The notes: generated by a model from the letters alone, not told the origin. A stretch of 64,000 nucleotides of DNA from Cavia porcellus (GCF_034190915.1 NW_026947506.1:35071748-35135747); one strand, 5' to 3'. Positions 33,304-45,711 are shown, numbered from the stretch's first letter. Numbers and translations: made by a program.

Positions 33304-34929
33304 GTGCAGCCTCCTTTTAACTTAAGGACTCCTCTCTGCTCCCTATCATTCTCTGTGCTCATCTTCACCAGCGCTCAGGATCCTGTGTGTCACCCAGGTG
33401 CCTGCATGATCTCCTGGATGGCAGACTGTGTCTCACTAGAGTTGGGATCAGATCTGGAAAACCCCACTAGTGAGAGTTTGGGTCAGTTCCCTAAACTCTG
33501 TGAGCCTCAGTGTCCTCAGCTTTAAGATGGGTATAATGAAGAGGTACCTTGCAGGATCGAGGGGAGATGTAACAGGATAAGAATGCATGGTGCCCAGCCT
33601 GGTGTCCTAATTGGTTTTGATAGCAGTCCACTTGGAAAAAAGCCAATGCAGGGGTGTCTGCCAAGGGAAACAATCACTAACGGTGAAATTTCAAACAGTG
33701 GACAGGTTGGTACAGACAGAGGAGGGCATTCTGATGAGTCCTGGCCATATTTCCTCCATTAGCTCTAATTCCAGACCTGCTTCTCGTACACCTTTCTCTT
33801 TCTTAACTTCATTCATGAAGTGACTTTCCCAGGATTTGGTTTTACTACAGCCCAGACCCTGATCTTTCCCAATCACAGACACTGCAGGAAGAACTTCCCC
33901 CAGGCTCTGTCCCAGGAGCTTGCTAATGGCAGAGTGGGAATTCAGCTGCACATTGCTTCCTGTCTGTCCTGGGACCATCGTGTCCAGGGTGATCCTGGGG
34001 AGCTGCTGCCACACTCCAAGGAGCCAGGAAGGTCTCTGGCAGTGGCCTGGCCGACACTCTGGGCCTGAGTTTGTGGACATTGCCAGGGCAGGTGGACAGG
34101 GAGGTGAGGCAGGAAGTGGCAGGGAGAGGCCAGGACATCCCAGGGCTTCAGGGACCTGACCCAATGAAAGCGCTGGGTGGCTGGGCGAGGAGGGCCAGGC
34201 TGGGAATCCAAAGGCATCTGGATCTGAAGGTACAAAGCCTTGGTGACCACAGGGGGCCCCACAGGTGTGTGGATGCCCCAAAACTTTGTAGGGAACAAAT
34301 ATTACAACCCTGGGCTTCAGTACACCAGAAGCTCCCTTTCCCCTCATGGTTGGCAAGGAGACCTGGCACCTTCTCCTACAGTGGTGACAGAGCCCCTGTT
34401 TTTGGACCAGGGAAGTGGGGGGACCTCAGGTTGTTCACAGTATGGACTCTGGTTTCATCCTGCTGGTGCTAAGCAGGGAGCCAAAGCTCCCCAGGCTGGG
34501 AGGCAGACACTTGCCCATGGCTGTGTAGCAGGAGGCTGAGGTGCAGGCTCTGGGAACTGCACATGGGGATCCAGAAAGAGCCAGGAAATCCCACAGCTGG
34601 GCATTGAAAGAGCAGGAAACTGGGGAGGCGGGAGGCCCACCTGCATTGAGTTCCCAGTCTCTATCTGTGGGGGACAGTTTTCTACATGTCCTTCAGTGAC
34701 CAGCACAGCCTCCCTGGTAACTGATCCTCCGTGGCAGGACACCAAAGCACAGAGAAGCTGATGACTTGCTCAAGGGCACCCTCCTTCTAGCCAGCAGAGC
34801 AAAGCTGGGATTGTTTAATGCCCACGTGTCTGCCTTGCTGTTTCCACAGAAACTCAGTGTCCCTAAGTCTCTCCCAGAGTGGAGGTGGAAGAAATGACCT
34901 TAAAAATACTCAATAGCAATTTTTAAAAA

Positions 34930-35067
34930 TATTAGATGTAGCCAGGTATGGTGGCGCACACCTATAATCCCAATACTTGAAAGACAGAGACAGAAAAATC
35001 ACAAGTTCAAGGCCAACCTGAACTATATAAGAAAACCTTGTCTCTAAATAAATAAATAAATAAATAA
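34930..35067 (+). repeat. B1-like SINE, sense, with (AAAT)n tail
   Basis: 'gtagccaggtatggtggcgc' ... 'aaccttgtctctaaataaat'. Confidence 0.88.
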
Positions 35068-35235
35068 CCTGGATGTGTGGCATTACCAACTTCCATGGCT
35101 ACCAGTGTGGCACAGAGGTCACCAGTGGGCACAGCAGACCCTGTCCCAGGTTGGCAAGCAGGTCCCCTGGGAGAGGAAAAGGTGCTGGCTTCTACCCCAC
35201 ATAGATACTGCTAATCAAAATGCAACTGATGAGAG

Positions 35236-35530
35236 GTGACCCAAAAAACAGTCAATGCTTACATCTTTATTACGGTAAAAACACATTGCTGTGAATCCCC
35301 TTCAAAATACTCCCTTCCCTCACTTTTAACATATTTATGCTATTGTTCTTGCCACTTTCTGCAGCAGTTCTGCGAGTATTGTTTTGTAAGTGTCTGTAGT
35401 TGCACTCTCGTGGCTGCCTCCATGTCCTGCATTGATCCAAAATGTTTCCCTTTCATGGTCATTTTGACTTTGGGAGAGTCAGAGGTCACACAGTGCCAGA
35501 TCCAGTGAATATGGTGGGTGAAGACACACC
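35236..35530 (-). mobile_element. Mariner transposase fossil, C-terminal part
   Basis: The minus strand around 35520-35330 translates as SPDLALCDF-like, KMTMKGKHF-like and FQNCCRKWQ-like motifs. These correspond to the end of the mariner DDD transposase, with the last catalytic Asp in 'SPDLAPCDF'. Stops are present and no terminal inverted repeats were located. Confidence 0.72.
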
Positions 35531-36649
35531 ACTTTTATTTGACAGAAATTGCCATAAAAGGTTGATCACGAGGGAGTGATCATAAAATATGGTGAGGTGG
35601 CGCTGGGGAGCTCAAGGAGTCAGCTGTATGTGGCCTGGCATTGACGGCCTGCTCTGCGCTCTCACTGCCCATCTGCCCCAGACTCAGGGCCCCCACCCAC
35701 GGGAAGATGGTGTACTGGATCATTTCCCAAGCTGTCATGAAGATGGCAGAACAGTAAACAGCAGAGTAAACAGCCTCTCTGAGAGAAACAGTCCCGATGC
35801 TGGGATATAGCATTGTGGAAAAGACAAAAAGGAAAGAAGTGGATCCCCTTGACCCAGGAAGAACCTAAAATGAGAATTGAAGCCCACAAAAAGAATAAAG
35901 AAAATAAAAACTTAAACAGAAGAAGGCGGTAGCTGGCAGCACTTTCTTCTGGAGCCAGAACTGCTGTGTGAGAAGCACCGTTCAAACCTGGGGATGCAAG
36001 GCCACAGTGGAGCTGGTGGCTGGCAAGCCTGAGGGGCTCAGCAGGGACGTGGTGGCAGAGGGGAGCAGTGGACCAGAGAACTGCACTGGCTAGCGGTGAG
36101 TGTGGGGGACTCAGTCCTCCCATTGGAGTGGGCAATTGGCCAGGGGCCATTTTGGAGTTGGACAGGGTAAACCCAAAACCAGAACTGCGGCCAGCTTCAT
36201 TCAGCCACTCCTAGCTTGGAGCAGACTGGTGGAAATTGCTTGGACTGAGTACTACCCTATACATGGTCCAACAGCCATCACCCTAAAGCTAAATTTCCCT
36301 AAAGCTATCCCCAACCAGCTCCACCCTGCTGCAAAGTGGACTATGCCTATTGAGGGCTCCCTGTAGTTAAGCAGCTCAGGAGGGAGGCACCAGCCTGCCC
36401 CACCCCTGTTTGCACTCTACCAGCTACCAATAGTCCAAAAGCAAACAGTCTGACTTCAGAGAAATTATAACCAACACAGGAAGTGCCCCCACTAACCACT
36501 TGTTCCGGAAGAAACCAGGAACGTGAAAAGAGGAAGAAGCAAAAGGAAGTCTCTGTCCTCCAACCCAAGCAGTCCTGGTCCTGGAAATGTCAACACAAAA
36601 GAGTCACACCTGAAAGTTTCTGAAGCAACAGCAACTGAAAAAAACAACT

Positions 36650-36750
36650 TCAAGGCCAGAGATTTAGCTCAGTGGTTTAAGTGCCTGCCTGGCAAGCACA
36701 GGGTCTTGAGTTTGATCCCCAGTACAAAAAAAAAAAAAAAAAAAAAAAAC
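36650..36750 (+). repeat. ID SINE inside HAL1 copy 3
   Basis: 'ggccagagatttagctcagt' ... 'gagtttgatccccagtac', then a pure A tail of about 24 bases, indicating youth. Confidence 0.92.
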
Positions 36751-36871
36751 CCAAAAAGAAACAAATCTAATAGGCTATAAAAGAACTTAGAACAGACATA
36801 CTATCTCAGGTAAAAGAAGAAATGAGAAACATAATGCTAGGGTTATTTCCAAAAGATGAAAAATATTAACA

Positions 36872-37201
36872 AAAGATGAGAAATATAAAATAAAAAACGG
36901 CCTTTATTCTAAGAACACAGACAGAGGTGACCGGCACATCCACCGCTGGCGTCCGGCGATCTCTCCGGCTGACACGTGGCGTGGGGGCCTGTAAATAGCC
37001 TGGGTTTGGGGTGGAACCTAAGGCGGGCATTAGGGATGCACAGGTAGCCCATTGGTCCTAGGTTTGGCGCCATATGTAAATTTCCAGGGGCGCGAAGATG
37101 GCATCACAGGTAACTTCCTAGGGGCAGGGGAGATGGTGCTTCCTGCTTCCGGTTGTGGTTTTCCTGGCTACAGTGTCCTATCTGGGCCAAAACCCTTTCA
37201 C
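36872..37201 (-). mobile_element. Solo LTR inside HAL1 copy 3, minus strand
   Basis: Read on the minus strand it starts TGTGAAAGGG and ends in an A/T-rich TTTCTCA, with AATAAA at 36908-36903 and a GC-rich U3. Related HAL1 sequence lies on both sides, so the LTR inserted into the element. Exact ends and target duplication are not certain. Confidence 0.65.
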
Positions 37202-37309
37202 ATAATAAAAGAGTTTCTAAGCACCTCTAAAGAAGACACAGATGGAAGAATAGAAAAATGAGGCAAATCTTCAATGAAGAATATAAAAAAGATTTAGAAT
37301 TCTGCTGAG

Positions 37310-37780
37310 AGGAGCACAGGACCAAGTCCTACGGTCTCAGATCCTATGGCCCATGCCCTCAGGTCCTGAGTCTGGGTGGTCATGGAGACCAGCTGGGCAG
37401 CATGTGTGCCTGCAAGTGTGCTAGGATAGCTCATGCAGGGTCAGGAGAGCAGGTAGGAGAGATGGAGCTCATTTGGGAAAGAGCAGACCCAATTTTGGAA
37501 GGGCTACCCTGTCTGCAGGCAGGGGCGAATTCCTGGTTCTAGCTGCCTCCCCAGAAGTCCTGTTTACATCTGGGTTCTCCTAGGGGCAACTATGGGCAGG
37601 GACCGCCCCTCCTGCTTTTTAAGGCTTTTCTTTGGGAAGGAGAGCAGGAAGACCCAAGTGTCCTCCATCTTCCCTTTTATAGCTCCATGAAGTCTAGAGA
37701 ATGGCATCGGCACATGACTTTTTAATGTCCTGCTGCGTGCTGGCAGGGGATCCTGTTTGTGAAGTTTTTGTTTTCTTATG
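37310..37780. other. Unassigned
   Basis: Non-repeat-looking sequence after the broken HAL1. No exon recognised. Confidence 0.35.
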
Positions 37781-37783
37781 TTT

Positions 37784-37915
37784 TTGTTTGTTTGTTTGTT
37801 TGAGAAAAGATTTCGCTATGCAGTTCAGGCTGGCCTGGAGTTTACTTTGTAGCCCAGGATATTCTTGAATTTGGAAGGATTCAGCCTTTCCAGTGTTGGG
37901 ATTGCAGGTGTCCTT
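37784..37915 (-). repeat. B1-like SINE, antisense, with (GTTT)n
   Basis: (gttt)5 followed by 'gcagttcaggctggcctgg' and 'gtgttgggattgcaggtgtc'. Confidence 0.82.
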
Positions 37916-38534
37916 CTAGGTTTCCACAGCCCCAGATGTCAAAAAAGACCGTTTTATCAGAATAAAAGGGCATACATAATATAGACTCACAGGGGACTTC
38001 CCTTGTGGCCTGGGTTTCCCTGTGACATGGGGGCTGGGCCCAAGACCAGGGTCTCAAGACAGTGAGCCTGGCAAGAGACACATTCCTTTTATGACCCAAC
38101 CTTGGAAGTCACTATCGTAATTTCTGCTGCCTTCTGTGGAGAAAGCAGCTGAACAGTTCCTTGCATGTCCGAGGGGAGGGAAAGTAGACCCATCTATCTT
38201 CACACCTAATTAGGGGAACCCACATTACGGGGTAAGAAGACTGTGGGGTGAGATGCACACTGGTGCAGCTGTCCCTGGAAACAGCTATCTGCTGCAGACT
38301 CCATTACCTGGAAGCAACCACTGTTAGTATTTCTTGCCTATTTGTTTTTGAATTTTTATTTTAATTAATTTGTGTTTATTTTAATTAATTTTAAATTTTA
38401 AAAAATTATATACATCACATATAACAATATTTTGAAATGCATATACTTTGTGGACTGACTCAATCAAAGTAAGAAAGAGAATCATTCACGCACATACTTT
38501 TTTGTGGGTGAGATTGAATATTTTTTAAAAACAT

Positions 38535-38700
38535 CTTGGACTAGGTCTGGTGGCATGAACCTGTAATCTCAGAACCCAGGAGGCTAAAGCAGGAGGCTTG
38601 CTGTGGGTCTGAGGCCACCCTGAGCTACTTAGTGAAGTCATGTCTGAAAACATTCCAGTCTGAATATACACTGAAACCATGTCTCAAAAACCAAGTAAAA
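38535..38700 (+). repeat. B1-like SINE, sense
   Basis: 'ggactaggtctggtggcatg' ... 'aaaccatgtctcaaaaacc'. Confidence 0.75.
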
Positions 38701-38701
38701 T

Positions 38702-39550
38702 AAATTTTTATTGAGATGTAATTCACATACTATATACCGAACATTTCGCACTAGTATACAATTCAAGGACTTCAGTGTATTTAAAGAATCATGCAGCTAT
38801 CAAGAACAATTTCAGAACATTTTTATTAGCCCCCAAAGAGACTCTAAACTCCCTGAACATCACTCTTTCATCCCACATTTGTGCAGCCCCAAGAAACTGC
38901 TTAACTGTTTCGTTTCTATGCATGTGCCTATCTTTTTTTTTTTTTTTTTTTTTGTCTTTTTGAGACAGGGTCTCACTGTGTAGTTCAGGCTGTCCTTGAG
39001 CTTACTTTGTAGACTAGGTTGGTTTTGAACTCACAATGATCCTTCTGCCTCAGCCTCCCAAATGCTGGAATTACAGGTGTGAACCACCAGTCACAGTTTA
39101 TCCTAAATTTTTATTTGAAAGAAATCATAAAATGTTCATCCTCTAGCGTCTGGCTCACTTGGCTCAGCACATTCTCAGGTCTATCTGCATCACAGGATAT
39201 ATCAGTATTCTATTACTTTTTGTGGCTGAGCTGTGTTCCATTGTACTTGTGTGTCATTTTTGTTCATTCATTTGCCATTGGTGGACATATGTGTTATTCC
39301 TACCTCTTGAATATTGTGAAGAACGCTGCTGTGAATGCTCCAGGACAAGCTTTTAGGTGGAACCACATCTTCATTTCTCTTGGGGCTTGTCCTGGGAGTG
39401 CAATTGCTGGTTCCCATGGGGATTCTGCATTCTGCTAGTTTTCCAAACATCCCCACCACAGTGTGTGAGGGTTGTGATTGCTCCACAGCCTCACTGACAC
39501 TTTGCACATCCTTTTGAGTGGAAACAAGTAGTCTGTTATTAACTAATTTT
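38702..39550 (-). repeat. Old LINE-1 3' region, antisense, split by a SINE
   Basis: 'tttttattgagatgtaattc' on the left. After the SINE: 'tatcagtattctattacttt', 'gctgtgaatgctccaggaca' and 'ttccaaacatccccaccaca'. All are antisense L1M phrases. Confidence 0.82.
38932..39098 (-). repeat. B1-like SINE, antisense
   Basis: T-rich head, 'tgagacagggtctcactgtg' ... 'ctggaattacaggtgtgaac'. Inserted in the LINE-1. Confidence 0.9.
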
Positions 39551-39689
39551 TGTGAATTTAGATAACACCATGGACCGCTCCTGGCCTTGGTTCCACATCT
39601 ACAAAGTTGGACACTGGATTAAACTCGAGCTTTCACACTTTTCTTGGGGCCTAGAAAGAAGAGCTCTACCTGGACCAAGTTCTTCATCC

Positions 39690-39800
39690 CCAATTTTTTT
39701 TTTTTTTTGTCTTTTTCCTTTTTATCAGTACCGGGGATCGAACTCACGACTGCCTGCTTGCAAGGCAGGTGCTTATGCCGCTGAGCTAAATCCCCAGCCC
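39690..39800 (-). repeat. ID SINE, antisense
   Basis: T tail, 'gtaccggggatcgaactcac', ending 'gagctaaatccccagcccc'. Very close to the copy at 56.6 kb. Confidence 0.92.
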
Positions 39801-40149
39801 CTTCACCCCAAATTTTAACAAAGGGCCAGGTAATAATGTTTTAGGCCTTTGAATTGTAGAGTCTCTGTTGCATGAAAAAAGTTGGACAGTATGCAAACAA
39901 AAGCGTGAAACTCTCCACCCATAAAACTTTATTTAAAAAGAACAGACAGCATGCTAGATCTGCCCCCTCACTGGTGGTAATTTGTCAACTTCTGCCCAAG
40001 AGTGGTTCAGGGAGAGGCCTTGTCATGTTGAGGGAGGCCTCGGAAGGAAAGCGTAGGTTCTCCTTTCTGCTCTGGTAGTTGCCATCTTAAGATGATTGTC
40101 ATTCATGCAAAGCAGGATTGAAAGATGAGGTGTGATCAAAATGTATGAT

Positions 40150-40600
40150 GTGTGTTTGAAAATAAAAATTATCACAGTAAAAACACATTGGCATGAATTC
40201 CCCTCAAAACTCTCCCCATCACGTTGAATACATGTATTCTGTCACTTGTGCCACTTCTGATGCAGCTCTTTCATGAGTGCTTTGCACGGTTGCATTTTTC
40301 ATAACGTCCTGAAGCAAATCAAAAGTTTGCCGTGCATGATCATTTTGATTTTGGGGAAGAGCTTGAAGTCACACAGTGCCAGATTTGGTGAATAAAGTGC
40401 ATGAGTGCTCCTTGTCATGTTTTCATGAGCCTGCCCTTGCATAGGTGGCATGTGGCACCAGCATTCACTGTAGTTTTGATCACACAAGTAAAGACGCTGA
40501 AGACTTCCAGAACTGCTGCAGAAAGTGGCAAGAATAATGTGATAAGTGTGTTTGAAGTGGCAGAAAGGACTTTGAGAGGGTTTTGGAGTAATGTCTTTTT
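40150..40600 (-). mobile_element. Second mariner fossil, partly inverted
   Basis: The minus strand from 40490 to 40150 contains HALYSPNLALCDFKLFPKIK, a clear mariner transposase C-terminal motif. From about 40497 to 40600 the same transposase end appears in the opposite orientation: 'cagaactgctgcagaaagtg' on the plus strand corresponds to minus-strand sequence of the 35.3-kb fossil. The locus is therefore a chimera of two oppositely oriented pieces. Confidence 0.72.
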
Positions 40601-41074
40601 CTATAGCAAATATTTATTTAAACACTGCGTTTTTGTGTTGAGTATCTTCCGACTACAGCCTCCCAGCCCAGGAGAACAAGGCGGAGGGCATTCATGAGAC
40701 TCCTGTAAAGATTCAGGGCACTATTTTTTAAGCTAAGTCTTGGCTCAACTGTCAACAATCTGATTTGTCTGAGCTTGTTTCCTCATCTGAATCAAGAGTA
40801 ACTCGTGCCTCCTAGCGTTGATGTGAGCATTCAAGGCCCTAGTAAAGGGCCTACCATAGGGTAGGTCATGTGCCTATATCTGTTCTGCTTTCTCCCCACC
40901 TTGAATATGATGAGGTCATTAGTATAAAAAATTACACTCCAGTAGTCGTGAATTCAGCCCCAGTGTTGAATTCTGATGTTGCAATCAGAAACCATGTCCA
41001 GGGGTAGACGAGCAACTGCATTAGAGTAGGAAAGGGCCCTGGCTGTGAAAAGCCCGAGTATTAAGGACAGGAGT

Positions 41075-41262
41075 TTTTTTTTTTTAAATATATTTTTGGT
41101 ACTGGAGATTGAACCCAGGGGCTTCTCACTGAGTTCATCCCCAGTACTCTTTTCTATTCTGAGGCAGGGTGTCACTAAATTGTTTGTCCAGCAGAATTTA
41201 AATTTGTGATCCTCTTGCCTTAGGCTCCCAAAGTGTTGGAATCGCAAACTGTTTCTGCTTGT
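41075..41262 (-). repeat. ID-B1 composite SINE, antisense
   Basis: 'ggtactggagattgaaccca' (ID) and 'gaggcagggtgtcactaaat' ... 'aaagtgttggaatcgcaaac' (B1). Confidence 0.78.
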
Positions 41263-41559
41263 TTTTAAAGAAAACAAAGTACAAGGGAGGGCAAAAGAAC
41301 CAAAGAACCAGAGAGGACCTGGCCCCATTTTGCCGCGTTTAGAATCGCTGTGTGACTATATTTATAGCTCTGACTTATGAGGGAAAAAATTCGCCACCCG
41401 TTTCCTTTCAAAGACTTAGATGCTCATAAATCCAGGGGCACAATTCCGTAGCCACACCCATCACACACTCTATATGCTACTACCAGATGTGAACGGAGAG
41501 ATGGGTCAAACTACCTCATAGCTTCAAGCCTACGGGTGCGGCCTAGATTTAGAACCAGC

Positions 41560-42060
41560 CGCGCCCTTCTATCAAGGCCCCGCCCTCAACTCGCGTCCGG
41601 GTCCACCCAGCTGGAGGTGCCAGTGCACGCGCCAACTTTTTAAGTCATCAGGCCCCGCCCCCTCCTCGGAGTCCCGCCCCACTAGGTGCCGTTTCTGCCT
41701 ATTGGGCGTCGAAGTGCCAGGTTACCGTCCTGCCTCTCTTAGACCCGCCTTCCACGAGACCCCGCCCCATCGGGGCAGGCCCCGCCCCTGCCATTGCGCG
41801 GCCAGCAGGAGGCGCCGCGGCGCGCGCGGATCGCGGTACCGGACCGGGCAAACGGCAGGCGTGGGAGCCGCACGGGAACGCGGCGCCTGCGACCCCTAGC
41901 TTTAACTGGGTGCGCTGGAGGTGAGTGCTGGACGCGCGAGGAAGGGCGGTGGATGCGAGAGTCGCCTGGGCGGGGTGCAGCGGAGCGCGCGCTCAGGGCC
42001 GCGGGACCACGCGGGGCGTTCCCACCCCCGCGGAGTGCACACCTGGATGGCAGAGGGGCA
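41560..42060 (+). promoter_or_regulatory. CpG island, candidate promoter and first exon
   Basis: About 500 bp rich in CpG. It contains four CCCGCCCC-type GC boxes (near 41653, 41673, 41761 and 41780), an inverted CCAAT (ATTGG at 41701) and no TATA. A GTGAGT donor-like site follows GCTGGAG at 41920/41921, so a non-coding first exon ending at 41920 is plausible on the plus strand. It could have served the USP42-like copy downstream or another gene. No coding exons tie it to either. Confidence 0.6.
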
Positions 42061-42064
42061 GGTT

Positions 42065-44970
42065 TGCTCGGATGCCATGGAAACCAGCTGACTCTTGTGC
42101 CCCAACGCGACAGGCATTGTTTCACAGCTATTTCTGTTCCACTTCCAACCCCCCCCACACACACAGGGACAGCGTCTCAGGAGACATATGCTGAGCAGAG
42201 CTCTGGCTCGAGGGAGGACCTATTCGTGTCCCTGGGGAGCCAGGGATGGTGAGCTGCAGATCTGCCTGCCCAGCCCCTGTAGCCTGTCAAGTGTTTGGTT
42301 AATCTGAATTGCCAAAAAGAATTTGATTATCGGTGCCACCTCTAGTGCATTCCAGAGGGGAGCAGTCTTTTCAGTCCAGCTAAGAGTGTTTCCTCTCCAG
42401 ACAGCAGCAGGCAGGATGACACCTGATTGAATTATGTTTGCATGCAGAGCTTGGTTCAGGTTGCAGTTGCAAAGTTAGGATTTAGGAAAGAGGGACATAA
42501 AGCACAGTGTGTGAGGTTTCCTGATCCCCTTTCCTGCTGCTGGAATGATAATGGGTTCCATGTTGTCCTGTTGGAAGGGAGCAGTGTCCGTCACCCGCGT
42601 CAGCCTGCACTGACCTCTCCCTCCCTCTTTGCTGTGACTTGAGCTTGTTTTTCATCAGAAATGGGACTCTTGAGAGCAGGAGATGAACATCTGTCACAGC
42701 AGGTGTCCAGCTCCCTGGCTGTCTGGTCTGGATGGTTCCCCAAAGTGCTTGTGTGATAGAGTGAGAATTGAATAGAAAAGAAAAAGGCAGGTCACACTTC
42801 CCAGAAAAACAGATCTGATGACGCAGGATGTGTGCTATTCTGTAGGGTTTTTCTGCACTTCTCTTGGCTTTTTAAAAACCAAACCCATCCCATTTGGACA
42901 AACAGGTTGTGCTCTGCATTCTGTGATTAAGGAAGAAGGTGAACGATCCTTGTGCAGGTGACTCTGATCACTGGTGTCCTCTGAATTAGCCACAGGGAGG
43001 ATGACCGCAGAGGAAGAAGACTTCCTGAAAACTGGAAATAGATAAGGTTGGAAGTTATGGAGAAGGAATAACTCATCATCTCCCTGCTTTGTGTGGTTTG
43101 CTGACTTTGCTTCAGAATCTGGCACCAGAGGCTGCTGGAAAGGACGGAGGGGCACTAACTGAAGTTCACACACCACAGCCTCTCACTTGGGAGGGGACTT
43201 AGCAGTTACATAGTTGTAATTTTCCGCTTGTTTCTTATTAAAGCAAAGCAGTAGGAGTGTCAGACCTCACCAAACCTGCATCACTGGATGCAAGATGTCC
43301 ACTGCTTCTCCTGAGCCACTGTATCGTGGGCCTTTAAACACTTGGGTGACTGACTTTCCTCCCACTTAGAGATGCTTTCTGCAGCTTTGGGTTTCAGTTT
43401 ATCTTCAGATTGCATCTCTAGAGACAGAGGCTTCTTTTGCTGTCACCCACTTTGGACCTGGCTCTGGACCCTGGGGAACCTCTGTCCATAGAGATGTGCC
43501 CTGAACTTCAGTTAGGCCACACATCTGTGGAGGGTCAGGTCCCCTTGAGAATGTGTGCTGGCTTCTGAGCAAGGACGTCTCCAGAGCCAGGGTTGTGCGG
43601 CCCTCAGGGTTGGCCTAGAAATCTGACCTGTGGGGCATTAGTCTCTGACACCAGGTTCCCTTTAGGGACAGATCTGAAGCAGCCAGTAAATGCAGATGCA
43701 AAACTGGCTGTCTGTGATATAAATGCCTTCCGAAAATGCTTTTGTTGTTACTTAAGTGAAGGATTCATAAAGGAAAGCCACCGCCAGCTCTGGGCTTCTT
43801 GGGGCTTGACAAGGCGACTTGACTTGTCACATATTCCTCCAGGGAGGAGAAACTGCAAAACTTTTGACCTTGTGAGCAGCTTTTGTGACAATAGCTGGAA
43901 TCTTTGGGACAGCCACTGTTTGGAAGTAGATTCGGTTCTGCAGAAAGCCAGTACGGTTTGAAAGGCTTTGCAGTGATATATTCTAAGCAGTATGATTGTA
44001 GGATCTGTTATTGAATGGGACAGACATTACTGTTTGGAACCAGGCTTCCCTGCATAAAGTTTTGGAGGATCCAGAGTCTTCCCAGAATGCTTGGCAGTGG
44101 CAGGCATGTAGCTGTGAGAACAGAATGGTGATCTTCTGGTTGGCTTCATTCATGAGTGGCTTGGTGGCATCGAGAGGCTGGCCCAGAAACAGGGCTGTAG
44201 TGGCAGCAAGAAGATACCTGAGTCGTGGTATCAGCTGTAGAGGTCTGGACAATCACATTTCTGGGTCTGCAGAGGGTCTTTGTGAGGCTCCCTGGACACT
44301 GCATCCCTTCACAGCCACCTGCCTTTCCCAGAGCCTTTTCCAGCACCCACAGGACTTCGAGTGAGCTGAGGCTGGAGGTATAAACTGATTGCAGTAGAGT
44401 TGGCTGGCTAGAGTCACAGTGGCAGTTGCCTGTGCTGCCTGCCTCCAGTGGGTCCTGAGCACTCTTTCTAGAGCCTTGCAGAGTATGAGCTCTTTCCCTG
44501 GCTCACTGATCATCGCTGTGGGGTAACACAGCACAGAAGGGCATAGATCACCCAGAGATGTGTGCAGAGCTTCTCCCTGTGTCCCTGCCTTGCAGCATAA
44601 CCTCAAGAATCTGGCCCTGCTCTTGGCTGACCTGTCTCTCTCAAGGGAGACCCACAGATAATCTCTACCTGTAAACCCTGTGGGGTGCTTAGACTACTGG
44701 GGTTAGGATTCTGCACCGTATCAAAGCCTCCCATGGCCATTTCCTTCTCTCCCAGTGAGACCGAATCTCCAGGGCTGGATGTGGTGGGTGGAATGCAGCA
44801 TTCCAGGCGTGCCTCCCATGTCCTCAGCGGCTACAAGGACGTCCAGAGCTGTGTCCCAGGGAGGCATGTGTCTCCTTCACACTGGGAGTAGCCTTCTCTG
44901 CCAGTTCATGAGGAACACACTTGCTTGAACAAACCTGGCTACAGTTGCCATTTACCTGCTCTTGGTGGAT
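42065..44970. other. Unassigned stretch after the CpG island
   Basis: Low SINE content. I searched for the USP42 N-terminal exons, including the Cys-box exon with the NTCF motif, and did not find them. Short overlapping frames only. Confidence 0.4.
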
Positions 44971-45204
44971 GGAGTTTCTATAAATGTTAGTTTGATTTGG
45001 TGGCTGAGAATATTGTTGAATTTTTCAATATATTTTATGACTTTCTATTGAATTACTCAATGAACCATTGACAGAAAGATGTTGAAGTTTAAATCTCTAA
45101 ATGTAGGTGTTTCTTTGTACCTCTCAGTTTTTGAGTTTGATTCATGTATTTTTCAGGTTTGTTGTTTGGTACAAACACATTTAAGATTGTTGTTTCTTTC
45201 CTTG

Positions 45205-45395
45205 TGATGCTGTGAATTGAGCCCAGGGCCCTCACAGGTAGGCAAGTGTACTGCTGCCGAGCTATGCCAGTGCTTTAAAATTTTGAAGCAGTCTTACTTA
45301 GTTGCCCAGGCTGGACCTGAATTTGTGATCTTCTTGTCTCAGCCTCCCAATTAATTGAATTACAGACATGTGCCACCACATCTTTCAGGATTGCT
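45205..45395 (-). repeat. ID-B1 composite SINE, antisense
   Basis: 'gtgaattgagcccagggccc' ... 'gttgcccaggctggacctga' ... 'cagacatgtgccaccacatc'. Confidence 0.8.
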
Positions 45396-45711
45396 GTTTT
45401 CCTAATGAAGTTATCCTTAAAAGTGTAATGCATCAATTACCTTAAATATACAGTGCCCCTCTCTGTGTCCATTTTGTCCATCTGTGTCATCATTCACTCA
45501 TTTATTCGGTATTAGAGACTGAACACAGGGCCTTTGATCTGCAGTCCAACTTTATCTGACATTAACATAGCCTTTTTTTGAGTAGTAGTTGCCTAGAGTA
45601 TCTTTTTTATTCTTTTACTTTCAGCTTATTTATAGTACTACACTTGAATTTGGTTTCCTATAGACAGCATCTGGAAGGATTATGTTTGTTTATCAATCTG
45701 TGTCATTGATT

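Larger units (their letters stand above)
32740..34925. other. GC-moderate non-coding stretch
   Basis: Contains a pyrimidine-rich tract and one ID SINE. Overlapping frames of up to 221 codons on both strands at 33.7-34.5 kb have no recognisable domain and no splice context that I can support. Confidence 0.4.
35735..37310 (+). mobile_element. HAL1-type element copy 3, truncated and interrupted
   Basis: Starts 'gaagatggcagaacagtaaa', like the other copies' 5' ends. The 5' UTR and ORF1 start can be followed to about 36640. The copy is then split by an ID SINE (36650-36750) and a solo LTR (about 36872-37201). ORF1 coiled-coil sequence ('aaagaagacacagatggaag') resumes after the LTR and stops near 37310. 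The ORF1 RRM and C-terminal parts and the 3' UTR are absent. Confidence 0.75.

Noticed and set aside
33691..34356. 221-codon frame on the minus strand and long frames opposite it
   Set aside because: GC-rich unique DNA with overlapping frames on both strands. No homology recognised and no splice structure.
41739..42252. Arg/Pro-rich frames of 140-150 codons on both strands
   Set aside because: Expected by chance in a CpG island with few A/T-rich stop codons. No initiator or domain evidence.
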